A stretch of DNA of 26,150 nucleotides from Thiotrichaceae bacterium UBA973. GTDB taxonomy: Bacteria; Pseudomonadota; Gammaproteobacteria; Eutrophobiales; Eutrophobiaceae. The stretch lies in assembly GCA_002292815.1 (NCBI GenBank), contig DBBX01000028.1, forward strand, positions 179,621 to 205,770, given 5' to 3'. Shown piece after piece: positions 8,486 to 16,668 of the stretch; the first letter of the stretch is position 1; every line of letters starts with the position of its first letter. The notes under the pieces are model-generated. The model saw only the letters and a list, made by a program, of their open reading frames with translations, made no database searches and had not been told where the DNA came from. A program made the translations under genes and the position numbers.

Positions 8486-9070
8486 ATGAATAGCTCAACC
8501 ATCATAAAACGACACTGTTTCCACTTTACCAGTATATTTTTAATGCTCTTTTTGTTTTCGGCCGCACAATCAACTATTGCAGCAGAACCGCTACATAATG
8601 AAGCAAAGGCAAAAAACAAGTCGAATATAACCAAAAAAGCACCATTTGATGCATGGCACTTGAAGTGCATCACCAGCAAAAATGATAAAGAAAGATGCTT
8701 TATCGATCAGCATATTACTGGGCAAAAAGGCAAGGCAACACTAGCTTCTCTAATTGTAAATTTTAATTCGGTGAGCGATACACCGATTCTCACGTTTAAG
8801 TTACCATTAGGCATCTCATTAATTCCTGGCATGCTCTATGGTATTGATGCGGGAGATAAATTCAAGTTGCCGATACGGGTCTGTAATAAAGAGGCTTGTG
8901 TTGCAAGAAAAGAATTAGATAAAAAAATGATCGCCAAATTATACAAAGGCAGAGAAATTAAAGTTCTTTTCTATGTTGGAAATAATAGTAAAACAATCAC
9001 GTTAACCGCATCACTCATTGGCTTTCGAAAAGCATTAGCTGCGTTGATTACTAACAAAGAAACGAATTAA
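8486..9070 (+). CDS. IalB-family periplasmic protein
   Basis: A 194-residue exported protein with a hydrophobic signal segment (FTSIFLMLFLFSAAQSTIAA). The mature part matches the pattern of the invasion-associated locus B (IalB) family: a Trp and Cys pair (DAWHLKC61), a second Cys (RC71FIDQ), PLGISLIPGMLYGIDAG, then LPIRVCNKEACVAR with C133 and C138, and a lysine-rich tail. Four mature cysteines in these positions suggest two disulfides. IalB was named from Bartonella, where it contributes to erythrocyte invasion, but most members are environmental and of unknown function. It starts 18 bases after the hydroxylase-sulfotransferase stop, with AAGGG upstream, so the two probably form an operon. 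It may act in envelope assembly with the neighbouring genes; that is inference. Confidence 0.8.
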   Translation: MNSSTIIKRHCFHFTSIFLMLFLFSAAQSTIAAEPLHNEAKAKNKSNITKKAPFDAWHLKCITSKNDKERCFIDQHITGQKGKATLASLIVNFNSVSDTPILTFKLPLGISLIPGMLYGIDAGDKFKLPIRVCNKEACVARKELDKKMIAKLYKGREIKVLFYVGNNSKTITLTASLIGFRKALAALITNKETN

Positions 9071-9120
9071 ATTTAATCATTCATAACAATAACCACTCTA
9101 ACTGACACCAATACCAACAA

Positions 9121-10527
9121 GTGACCATCGCGCCTCAGCAACCAACGCTAAAAGATGCAATAAAACAAGCACACTCATACTTTGAATCCGGGCGGTTTAA
9201 TGATTGTCGAAACTTATGCCAACAATTACAGACTCAATCACCTAACCTCCCCAGAATTTTGCATTTATTAGCCTTATTGGAAAATAAGGATGGCCATCAC
9301 CTAAAAGCACTTGAATATGTCCAAGCGGCTATAAAAAAACGTGCTGGTATGCTGGAATTTCATAATACTCTGGGCTTAGTTTATATGGCTTTGGGTAAAC
9401 CTGCCAAAGCACATGATGCATATATGAAGGCTTATGAGTTATTGCATGATAAAAATGAAAGCCCGTACTTGGCAATGATATATGGCAATATCGCTAATAG
9501 CTTGAATGTTCAGGGTAAATACGAAGAAGCGATAGCGTTTCATAAGCAGGCCCTATCCCATAACGATCAGGATCCGTTCGCGCTATGGAATCTCGCACAT
9601 ATTCACCTTCTTCATGGCAGGTTTGAAGAAGGGTGGCAAGGCTATGAGTACAGATTTCAAGTTAGAGAAATGAACAAACTCGTTCCCAAAATAAAGCATA
9701 ATATCCCACGATGGGATGGATGTGCATTAAACGGTAAACGATTACTTGTACATGATGAGCAAGGCTATGGCGATATCATTCAATTCAGTCGTTATCTGCC
9801 TAAATTAGCTGAATTTGGTGGTGAAATAGTCTTTGAGACACGCCAACCCCTGTTCGGCTTATTCAAACACCTCAGCGGCATTAACAAGGTCTGTCTGAAG
9901 CGTGATGCGATTCACGAGAAGATGCACTTTGATTACCATATCCATCTATGCAGCCTCCCCGGCATTTTTTCGACGACACTGGACAATATTCCAGCAAGGA
10001 TTGATAACTTGTTTGTTGACCCTGATAAGACGGCTTATTGGTCTACCCGAATTCCACCGGGGAAACTTCGCGTCGGTATTGTCTGGACCGGTAATCTAAA
10101 CAACACCATGCTGCGGCATCGTTCGTGCCCGTTATCATTACTAAAACCATTACTCCAAATCGAAGGGGTTACTTTTATAGGACTACAAAAAGGTGAAAAG
10201 CTAGGCGAAATTAATGAACTACCAATAACAATGCAATTCCCTAATTTGGGTGACGCGTTTAATGACTTCAGCGATACCGCAGCGGTGATAAATCAACTTG
10301 ATTTAGTGATCACCATCGACACAGCAATAGCGCATCTTGCTGGTGCACTCGGAAAACCGGTGTGGATGTTATTGTCTTATCCGCCCGATTTTCGCTGGTT
10401 ACTTGGGCGAGAGGATTCTCCCTGGTATCCATCAATGCGCATAATCCGGCAAACTGAATATGCTAATTGGCAACCTGTTATTGAGTCGGTTACGACTTCT
10501 TTGCTTGACCGCGTTAATTCATTATAA
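9121..10527 (+). CDS. TPR protein with C-terminal GT9-like glycosyltransferase domain
   Basis: A 468-residue cytoplasmic-looking protein. Residues about 10-180 hold tetratricopeptide repeats (for example LGLVYMALGKPAKAHDAYMKA and IANSLNVQGKYEEAIAFHKQAL). The C-terminal half resembles family 9 glycosyltransferases (ADP-heptose:LPS heptosyltransferase fold): HDEQGYGDIIQFSRYLP from 211, a second-lobe segment VGIVWTGN, and DTAIAHLAGALGKPVWML from D400. The GTG start is the first possible start after an in-frame stop at 9103; no Shine-Dalgarno sequence is evident, so the start is uncertain. It follows the IalB-like gene by 50 bases on the same strand. Its stop is 11 bases from the convergent stop of the TPR-sulfotransferase gene. 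It may transfer a sugar to a protein or surface glycan; acceptor and donor are unknown. Confidence 0.85.
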   Translation: MTIAPQQPTLKDAIKQAHSYFESGRFNDCRNLCQQLQTQSPNLPRILHLLALLENKDGHHLKALEYVQAAIKKRAGMLEFHNTLGLVYMALGKPAKAHDAYMKAYELLHDKNESPYLAMIYGNIANSLNVQGKYEEAIAFHKQALSHNDQDPFALWNLAHIHLLHGRFEEGWQGYEYRFQVREMNKLVPKIKHNIPRWDGCALNGKRLLVHDEQGYGDIIQFSRYLPKLAEFGGEIVFETRQPLFGLFKHLSGINKVCLKRDAIHEKMHFDYHIHLCSLPGIFSTTLDNIPARIDNLFVDPDKTAYWSTRIPPGKLRVGIVWTGNLNNTMLRHRSCPLSLLKPLLQIEGVTFIGLQKGEKLGEINELPITMQFPNLGDAFNDFSDTAAVINQLDLVITIDTAIAHLAGALGKPVWMLLSYPPDFRWLLGREDSPWYPSMRIIRQTEYANWQPVIESVTTSLLDRVNSL

Positions 10528-10538
10528 ATCGTACTACA

Positions 10539-12368
10539 TTAATCAATCGTATAACCCAAGTTTTTTATATGTGATTCCAATATAGGAATGATGGGTTCTA
10601 CTTGTTTACGATAATTTTTGTACCGAAACACTGAACTGGTATACATCTTTTCCGAGACTTGAGCATAACTTGCCGTACGTGCATAACGTGTGTTGTTGTG
10701 GAAATTGAGACAACTTTCATCCCAGTCTACACCGATAAACTCCAGTAATTCTTTAGTCTTATTTTCTTGGTCGGCGACAATGTCTTCATATTTAACAGCC
10801 TTGTATTTGATATCCAATACTGTCCGGTAATGGTTAACTAAATCCATCACCAGTGCATATTGATGTGCTGCATTCTCTAATTTGTAAGAACAATTGAATC
10901 CATGTGTCAGGTCGGTAAAAAATGTGGATAACACCACATCCAGCGGGTGGCGAAGTAAATGAATGACCGGTGATTGCGGGAATATCATACTAATCATACC
11001 GAGGTGTATTTCATTCAACGGCATCTTGTCTGTAAACCACTGACTATTACTTTCCAGTATGCCTAATTGCTCAGTTCGTTTTAGGTAAAAATCACGAAAA
11101 CTATCTAGTGCCTCCTGATTTTCACCCATCCACAAATCTGCGAAACACTCTGGATACTTCATCGGACTATTCAATAAATTGGGACCAAACCGTACAAGAT
11201 CGCCGATAAACTGTAATTCATCACCGGCGGTAATATTGGGGTGTGCCGTTATTATTTGTTCGGTCATTGTCGTACCAGAACGTGGAAAGCCAATAATGAA
11301 TATCGGTTGTGCAACATCCTTCCTCAAGGGTGATTTGGGCATCAGTGAATAGCGTGAAGCGGTGAAGAAGCCTTTCAACCGTTTCGCCATCCTCACGGCT
11401 TGCTCGCGTCGGTAGTTGCCTTTGTCAGACTCGCATATCAATTCATTAGAGCGGCTATAATTGACGAATGCCTCATCGAATCGCCCCATTTTATCCAGGA
11501 TTTGAGCACGTTCCTGATAATAACCGGGTCCCAGTTCCTCAACATCACTTTTGGCTAGCTCTAATTCATCCAAGGTTGCAATCGCTTCGTCATAACGCTT
11601 TTTTCTTTTTAACAAGCCACTACGCATATGCAAAATAGCAGGAGAATTTGGTTTCAGTGCAGTGGCCTTTTCCAGTAATTCCCAGGCATCATCGAATTGC
11701 CGCTGCACTTCTTTGAGCTTGATCCAGCCCAAAAGGGTTGAGATATTCTCCGGTTCCATCTCTGTTGCCTTCTGATACCACTGCTCAGATTCATCCAGCT
11801 TGCCCTGCTGCCGCAAATTCAATGCTAAGTTGGCACATAGCTTACCTACTGGCTCATGCAATTTAATGGCCTGACGATAATGGTATTCGCCTGCAAGCGG
11901 TCGACCGATATCCGTCAGGATCATAGCCAGCACATTGTGCGCCTGGGCATCGCGAGGTCCAAGTCGAACAGCGTTACGGGCATGAATTTCAGCCTCATAA
12001 TGCTTGCCGGTATTATACAAGCTCATCGCTAGCTCGGTATTGCACCTCAGACTATTCGGATCAATCTTAATACAGCGTTGTAATAATGCTTCTGCCGCAG
12101 ATAAAATATTTTCTGCTTGCCTCACTTGTGCGAGACCATATAAGGCTTCTATATGTGCGGGGTAGCGTCGAAGTATGCTGATATAACCAGTTGCAGCCTT
12201 AGGCAGTTCACCCTCATCCCAGGCCATATCGGCCTGATTGAGTTGTTGCGTGAATCTGGCTTTCTCTTCTGCTGTCGGCAATACGACTTCGGTTAACCCA
12301 CAACACTGTGTGGATAACAAACCACTCAGACAGTGGCAATTCTCGTTTATTGGATCTTGCTCGTTCAT
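10539..12368 (-). CDS. TPR-containing sulfotransferase with N-terminal SEC-C-like motif
   Basis: A 609-residue protein without signal peptide. The N-terminus carries C11-x-C13-x8-C22-C23 (CHCLSGLLSTQCCG), matching the spacing of the zinc-binding SEC-C motif. Residues about 40-310 are tetratricopeptide repeats. Residues about 350-605 are a sulfotransferase of the Sulfotransfer_3 type: PAPS-binding PIFIIGFPRSGTT ending at 367, a glutamate in AGDELQFIG as likely catalytic base, and LLRHPLDVVLS at 471-481 for the 3'-phosphate. This architecture is related to tyrosylprotein sulfotransferase-like enzymes, so a protein acceptor bound by the TPRs is plausible. The gene lies downstream of the adhesin gene on the same strand but is separated from it by a strong terminator, so it needs its own promoter in 12369-12493. 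Confidence 0.87.
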   Translation of the reverse strand: MNEQDPINENCHCLSGLLSTQCCGLTEVVLPTAEEKARFTQQLNQADMAWDEGELPKAATGYISILRRYPAHIEALYGLAQVRQAENILSAAEALLQRCIKIDPNSLRCNTELAMSLYNTGKHYEAEIHARNAVRLGPRDAQAHNVLAMILTDIGRPLAGEYHYRQAIKLHEPVGKLCANLALNLRQQGKLDESEQWYQKATEMEPENISTLLGWIKLKEVQRQFDDAWELLEKATALKPNSPAILHMRSGLLKRKKRYDEAIATLDELELAKSDVEELGPGYYQERAQILDKMGRFDEAFVNYSRSNELICESDKGNYRREQAVRMAKRLKGFFTASRYSLMPKSPLRKDVAQPIFIIGFPRSGTTMTEQIITAHPNITAGDELQFIGDLVRFGPNLLNSPMKYPECFADLWMGENQEALDSFRDFYLKRTEQLGILESNSQWFTDKMPLNEIHLGMISMIFPQSPVIHLLRHPLDVVLSTFFTDLTHGFNCSYKLENAAHQYALVMDLVNHYRTVLDIKYKAVKYEDIVADQENKTKELLEFIGVDWDESCLNFHNNTRYARTASYAQVSEKMYTSSVFRYKNYRKQVEPIIPILESHIKNLGYTID

Positions 12369-12493
12369 TGTTGATTCGTTAAGTAATAAAGAAAGTGTCT
12401 TTCACAATTATGATTTTAATTTACTTCGACACAATATTTCTATCTACAGTCCATTAAAATGTGATTTATCAGAATATGTGAAAAAGTCGAAAA

Positions 12494-12519
12494 AAAAGGA
12501 GTCATACTTGACTCCTTTT
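12494..12519 (-). terminator. Intrinsic terminator of the adhesin gene
   Basis: A perfect 11-base inverted repeat (arms AAAAGGAGTCA and TGACTCCTTTT, loop TACT on the plus strand). Read on the minus strand, the hairpin is followed by a run of seven or more T. It lies about 20 bases after the adhesin stop codon. A weaker T run on the other side could allow some function in the opposite direction. Confidence 0.85.
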
Positions 12520-12539
12520 AAAATAAATAACCCTTTTAT

Positions 12540-14978
12540 TTAAGGCAAGGTTACCGACTGCGTACCATCGCCATCAGCAGAAATAGTACCAATAGTATTA
12601 CCGCCACCAGATGTCACGGTCTGAATACTGTATGTATCATTGTTGTTGTAGATAGCGACATCGTAACCACCATTACCCGTTATCGTGTTGCCAGTAAACT
12701 TGACACTCTGTGTCGAACCATAGGTTGGGCCTACAGCATTATAGGCTCCATAATGATCTAAATTGACACCATCACCGACGTTATTCTGAATGGTGTTATT
12801 CGTCAGAAGAATTGTCTGGTTTAACACGCCATAGCTTGTTGTATAGCTATCAATGTCTATGCCATCCCCAGCGTTGTTGTTAATAGTATTACCACTGATG
12901 GTAATAGTCTGATTGAGTATGCCATACGTAGTTGTGGTGCTATCTATGTAAATACCATCATCACCGTTGCTGTTGATAGTGTTGTTACTGATATTCGCAT
13001 TAAATTTAAGGATGGTCTGGGCAGCTGTTCCATCGTCGGAAACAGAGTTACTTACATAAATACCATCACCGGCATTGTTACTGATATTATTACCCGATAT
13101 CGTGACAATACTGTTAAAAGAAGAACGATAAGCATCCGACCCGTATACATGGTTATAAATATTTATACCATCATCAGCATTGCCGGTAATCGTATTATTG
13201 GCAATGGTAGTCTTAAATGTGCCTTTACTACCTGATGACATATTGTTCCTAATATTGATGCCATCATTGCCATTACCCGTTATCGTGTTGCCGCTTATTG
13301 TTGTATTCTGGGTAAAATTAATGGCAGTCGTATTAGCATTGTAGGCGTAGTTATAAATGCTTATACCATCACCGGTATTACCACTAATGGTATTTCCAGT
13401 AATGCTTAAGGTTTGGGTAAGACTATTAGTGTCATAGGCCCAGTTTTCGACATCAATACCTACACCATTACCCGTAATCGTATTATTGGCGATGCTAAAG
13501 TCTTGTGTAAACGTTTTACCCGTAGGATTTTTGAATTTTGCTTCGAGTTGGACACCGTAACCACCGCTCCCTGAAATCGTGTTGTTACTGATAAGCCCGG
13601 AAACCGATGTTGGTCCAGTTTCATCAAAACTCACGTTTATTCCACTCATAGCCGAACCAATAATCTGGTTATCATGAATATTGAAATTGTTGCTGTTTAA
13701 GCCGTAAATGCCATGACCACCTGCACCACTAATTTTCAAACCAGCAACTTCATTATTATTCGCCAGATTGATAACATTGCCTGCTGCGGTCAATGTCGGG
13801 GCTGCATCACCACCTAACCCAAACAAACTGACACCACGACCAAGCAATTTTTGATTATCGGCCATAGCAAATGTTGTCGTGTCATAGGTCGTAACCGTAC
13901 TCGACACACCACCCGCACCGACATAGACTACCGTACCGTTGGTATCACAGGCCTTGCCAATACAATTAGCAAAACTGTCATAAGGATTTTCAAACGTACC
14001 TGTGCCGTTGGCCGACCCTTTAACATTATCGACATGCACCACATTACCTGAAAAAATAGTAACGCGGTCATCGGGGTCGGTAGACTCCATTACGCTATCG
14101 GGAAGACGGCTAGTTTCTTTGACATCGATATCACGTTCATGAAACGAAATCATGCGTTCGTTCATGGTGCGCACACCGGTTTCCTTCGAGTAGCCAAAGC
14201 TGTATTTCAACTGAAACTGAGCAGAGGTGCCAAACAAGTCATCGTCCTGAACAGACACACCCAGAGTCATATCTTTACGTGGTCGAAACTCCAATCTAAC
14301 TTTGGCTCCCATTCCGGTATCAGGGGCAACATCGCCATCAAAGTGATAGGTACCAATATAAAGTCGGGTTTCGCCATAGGTCAAAAAGGGCAGTAAAGCA
14401 CCCACCTCAAAGTCAAATCCTTCTAAGGCCTCTTCAACGACACCATTGGCAAAGAAGGAATTACCAATAAAGATACCGCCACCAACACCCGTGCCAACGA
14501 CATCCGTACCACTTATCGGCAGGTAGTAGTTAAAATTAGCATCGTATTTAATCGATAGTGCTTCTAAACCAAAGGTCATCTGCTGTTGATCTGAGCGTTC
14601 GGTATTGCGGTAATCGAAACTCATATAGCCGCCTAATAACCAACGGCGATCACCATAGAACTGTCTATGGCCTAAGCCAACATTCAGTTCCTCTGTATTT
14701 CCAGCAGACAAACCGTAAATGGCACGCAAATCTGCGTAGGTTAGTTTTTTGTTATCTCCAAACAGGGGTTGCAGTAGCTGTCCAGCAACAAGTCCTCTAT
14801 CTTCAGTCGTTGGGACAAGGGAAAACTCGAGATTTCGACCCCAGGGTTGATCACGAAAAGAACCCGCAAGTGCCACTTCCATGGGCGCAACAGCGACGGC
14901 AATTGCCGTAGCTAAAGCAGTTCGACGGAAAACTTGGTTGTTTTTAGGGTTTTTATTCTTATTTTTGAGCTGTTTCAT
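12540..14978 (-). CDS. Inverse autotransporter (intimin/invasin-type barrel) with beta-helix passenger
   Basis: An 812-residue outer-membrane adhesin. After a long basic N-terminus and hydrophobic signal segment (TALATAIAVAVAPMEVALA), residues about 40-290 match the inverse autotransporter barrel: LTYADLRAIYGLSAG, LNVGLGHRQFYGDRRWLLGG, then FGLEALSIKYDANFNYYLPIS. The passenger is C-terminal, as in intimins. It begins with a VVHVDN...GTGTFENPYDSF segment (about 313-336) and then a right-handed parallel beta-helix with about ten units from 460 to 790. Each unit has the pattern NNTIxxNxxDGIxI with a 30-36 residue period. Two cysteines (C339, C344) lie at the junction. No LysM or immunoglobulin-like domain is visible. 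The gene is monocistronic by its terminator and has no clear ribosome binding site. It probably mediates attachment; the ligand is unknown. Neighbouring transferases may modify it (inference). Confidence 0.88.
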   Translation of the reverse strand: MKQLKNKNKNPKNNQVFRRTALATAIAVAVAPMEVALAGSFRDQPWGRNLEFSLVPTTEDRGLVAGQLLQPLFGDNKKLTYADLRAIYGLSAGNTEELNVGLGHRQFYGDRRWLLGGYMSFDYRNTERSDQQQMTFGLEALSIKYDANFNYYLPISGTDVVGTGVGGGIFIGNSFFANGVVEEALEGFDFEVGALLPFLTYGETRLYIGTYHFDGDVAPDTGMGAKVRLEFRPRKDMTLGVSVQDDDLFGTSAQFQLKYSFGYSKETGVRTMNERMISFHERDIDVKETSRLPDSVMESTDPDDRVTIFSGNVVHVDNVKGSANGTGTFENPYDSFANCIGKACDTNGTVVYVGAGGVSSTVTTYDTTTFAMADNQKLLGRGVSLFGLGGDAAPTLTAAGNVINLANNNEVAGLKISGAGGHGIYGLNSNNFNIHDNQIIGSAMSGINVSFDETGPTSVSGLISNNTISGSGGYGVQLEAKFKNPTGKTFTQDFSIANNTITGNGVGIDVENWAYDTNSLTQTLSITGNTISGNTGDGISIYNYAYNANTTAINFTQNTTISGNTITGNGNDGINIRNNMSSGSKGTFKTTIANNTITGNADDGINIYNHVYGSDAYRSSFNSIVTISGNNISNNAGDGIYVSNSVSDDGTAAQTILKFNANISNNTINSNGDDGIYIDSTTTTYGILNQTITISGNTINNNAGDGIDIDSYTTSYGVLNQTILLTNNTIQNNVGDGVNLDHYGAYNAVGPTYGSTQSVKFTGNTITGNGGYDVAIYNNNDTYSIQTVTSGGGNTIGTISADGDGTQSVTLP
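12645..13589 (-). repeat. Tandem degenerate repeats encoding the beta-helix
   Basis: About ten imperfect units of 90-108 bases, each coding for a segment like SGNTISGNTGDGISIYN. At the DNA level, the 21-base core CATTACCCGTTATCGTGTTGC, written here as ATTACCCGTTATCGTGTTGC, recurs near 12663 and 13279 without change, which suggests recent duplication or gene conversion between units. Unit number may vary among strains. Confidence 0.8.
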
Positions 14979-14983
14979 ACAGC

Positions 14984-15009
14984 GTAATAAAGAGGATTAG
15001 TTTTATTAC
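14984..15009 (-). promoter_or_regulatory. Inverted repeat directly before the adhesin start codon
   Basis: Perfect 8-base arms GTAATAAA and TTTATTAC separated by 10 bases. The right end lies only five bases from the start codon on the minus strand. No Shine-Dalgarno sequence lies between hairpin and ATG. It could be an operator, or an mRNA hairpin limiting translation start. Confidence 0.4.
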
Positions 15010-15084
15010 ACGACATCTTAATTTGATTCTCTAATTTGTCAACATAAATATTACGGTGTTCCAAACCTATCTTTTAAATTTAAA

Positions 15085-15939
15085 TCAAGAACTTATGCTT
15101 ACCTCGTAACTTGAGCTAAACGCATTCTTTTTCGTGTCCGTTCCTTTCACTGTCATTACGCCTTCTTTCTCAGGCACAAAGTAAAAACGTAACGCTGGGT
15201 CCATGCTGATAGAAAAGGTCAAAAAGGCTTTGACGATCAACTTGCCATTGTAATCTACTTCGAAGGAGTCCATAAAAAAGGCTGGCGGAATGACACGCGA
15301 ACCAATCTTTAACGGCGCCATACCGGTGATATTAGGATGTCGCACTTTCACTTGCATCAGATTGGGTTCCCCCATCTTCACTTTACCCACTACTTTCATC
15401 TTCATCTTACCAAGTAGTTTTCTTGAATCTTCCATACTCGCTGGCGGTGGTGCTGAACATGCACCTTTAGCTCTGACAAAACTCTTGGTCATATAGAGTT
15501 CGCCAGTATTCATTTCTGCAACAGCGCGAACATAACTAAAGGTATCGACACGGATGCGCATAGCTAAATCCGCCTTGCCGCTGTCGGGGGTAAATTCAAA
15601 AAAACCCACCACTGGCATCGGGTTCATATCAACAAAAATAGACATCTTTTTGATATAACGTTCTGCGGTTTGTGGAATCTTGGAATGAATGGAGATAGGA
15701 ACGACGGTTGCATCTTCAGCCGTATAGGGAGCTTTTAATTCAATGATATCTTGCTCAACACCTTCAATGATTGTCCTATCCTGAAAGTTTTGATTTCTTA
15801 AATTATCTTCCCATGCCTTGTCCGAAACATTGTGACGATGGTCTGCTGGTTGGACATCGGCTAATACCATGGAAGAAAACGGTATCAGAATCGCACTAAT
15901 CAAAACGGAGAAAAACATATGGGATATTGAGTAGTACAT
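15085..15939 (-). CDS. Fused SoxYZ-like carrier protein, quinoprotein-dehydrogenase-associated type
   Basis: A 284-residue exported protein with an N-terminal SoxY-like and a C-terminal SoxZ-like part, resembling the quinoprotein dehydrogenase-associated SoxYZ-like carriers. The signal segment is MFFSVLISAILIPFSSMVLA. SoxY-like features are W43, FQDRTIIEG, LKAPYTAEDATVVPI and VDMNPMPV. The only cysteine, C161 in KGACSAPPP, sits in the linker where the SoxY swinging arm would end. The SoxZ-like part has VRHPNITGMAPLKIG and DPALRFYF. The start is the ATG at 15939 with AGAGGTGA just upstream; earlier in-frame ATGs add 59 residues before the signal peptide. It probably carries a sulfur substrate on C161 in the periplasm. 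No quinoprotein dehydrogenase or soxXAB lies in the window. It is divergent from the next gene. Confidence 0.87.
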   Translation of the reverse strand: MYYSISHMFFSVLISAILIPFSSMVLADVQPADHRHNVSDKAWEDNLRNQNFQDRTIIEGVEQDIIELKAPYTAEDATVVPISIHSKIPQTAERYIKKMSIFVDMNPMPVVGFFEFTPDSGKADLAMRIRVDTFSYVRAVAEMNTGELYMTKSFVRAKGACSAPPPASMEDSRKLLGKMKMKVVGKVKMGEPNLMQVKVRHPNITGMAPLKIGSRVIPPAFFMDSFEVDYNGKLIVKAFLTFSISMDPALRFYFVPEKEGVMTVKGTDTKKNAFSSSYEVSISS

Positions 15940-16109
15940 TGCAATCACCTCTTTAGACTTTTTATGCCTGACATTGATACAATTTAGCAATATTTGCTGA
16001 TATTTGAATGGCATAGTAACTTCATAAATATGACTTCTGATTGTATCTAAAGTTCTATATTTATCAATGTATGGGTGTAACAATACATCTTTTAGGGAGT
16101 ATATGCGCA
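15940..16109. promoter_or_regulatory. Divergent promoter region, SoxYZ-like carrier and exported protein
   Basis: About 170 AT-rich bases between two divergent exported-protein genes, so it must contain both promoters. AGAGGTGA (minus strand, about 15944-15951) serves the SoxYZ-like gene and AGGGAG (16094-16099) the plus-strand gene. A short inverted repeat AGCAA-TAT-TTGCT lies near 15988-16000. I see no convincing -35/-10 pair. Confidence 0.45.
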
Positions 16110-16667
16110 ATGCCACGATTTAACGGCGGTTTTGTATTAATATTTTTTGCACTGTTCTCGGGTAATTTATTGGCAATTGACATTGATCGCCCGATGACAA
16201 TTACCTTACAGGCTAGTGAAAATGAGTCTGTTGATATAGGACAGATAACGTTCACTGCAAAAGGTGAAGGCTATAGCTATGAGTTAAAGCTTGATGAAGA
16301 TAAATTTGAAAAACAATTTTTATCGATGCGACCATTCGATTGCATGCAAAAACCAGAAATAATGATATGCCACCTGCCCTACCCTTACAAAAATAATCGA
16401 TTTATATCTAAAGAGGATATGACTGATTTGGAATATGACCTATTGTTTCTACATAAGTACCCTGGCGAATATGGCATTAATGCCTACAACGGTATCTATT
16501 ACCAAATGAAAATGACCGATAAGGGTATTGAAGGTTTGTTGCATGATGTCGACATGAATGAGTTAAAAGTGCCCCCTGAAGAAGGTAACCTGCGTCCCAT
16601 TACCTCTGATATGCTTTATGAAGCAAGCCCAACAAAACACTGGTTCATGAATGTACTAATACATTAA
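16110..16667 (+). CDS. Exported protein of unrecognised family
   Basis: A 185-residue protein that I do not recognise. The start at 16110 (MPRFNGG) is chosen because AGGGAG lies 10 bases upstream and it gives a signal peptide (FVLIFFALFSGNLLA); an in-frame ATG at 16041 adds 23 residues of unlikely sequence. The mature part begins DIDRPMTITLQASENESVDIGQITF, reading like beta strands. The middle has two cysteines in MRPFDCMQKPEIMICHLPYPY, close enough for a disulfide, then a highly aromatic segment (YDLLFLHKYPGEYGINAYNGIYYQ). It is probably a small soluble periplasmic domain. It is divergent from the SoxYZ-like carrier, so the two may share regulation. Its stop codon lies one base from the prmB stop codon, leaving no room for a separate terminator. 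Confidence 0.75.
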   Translation: MPRFNGGFVLIFFALFSGNLLAIDIDRPMTITLQASENESVDIGQITFTAKGEGYSYELKLDEDKFEKQFLSMRPFDCMQKPEIMICHLPYPYKNNRFISKEDMTDLEYDLLFLHKYPGEYGINAYNGIYYQMKMTDKGIEGLLHDVDMNELKVPPEEGNLRPITSDMLYEASPTKHWFMNVLIH

Positions 16668-16668
16668 A

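Noticed and set aside
12238..12543. Plus-strand open frame of 101 codons crossing the start of the TPR-sulfotransferase
   Set aside because: It overlaps the conserved N-terminus on the other strand and reads through the terminator hairpin; no ribosome binding site is evident.
12645..13589. CRISPR-like array
   Set aside because: The periodic units are 90-108 bases, in frame and encode beta-helix turns; there are no short identical repeats with unique spacers.
15940..16116. Upstream ATG at 16116 for the SoxYZ-like gene
   Set aside because: It would put 59 residues before a clear signal peptide and overlap the divergent gene; AGAGGTGA marks the ATG at 15939.
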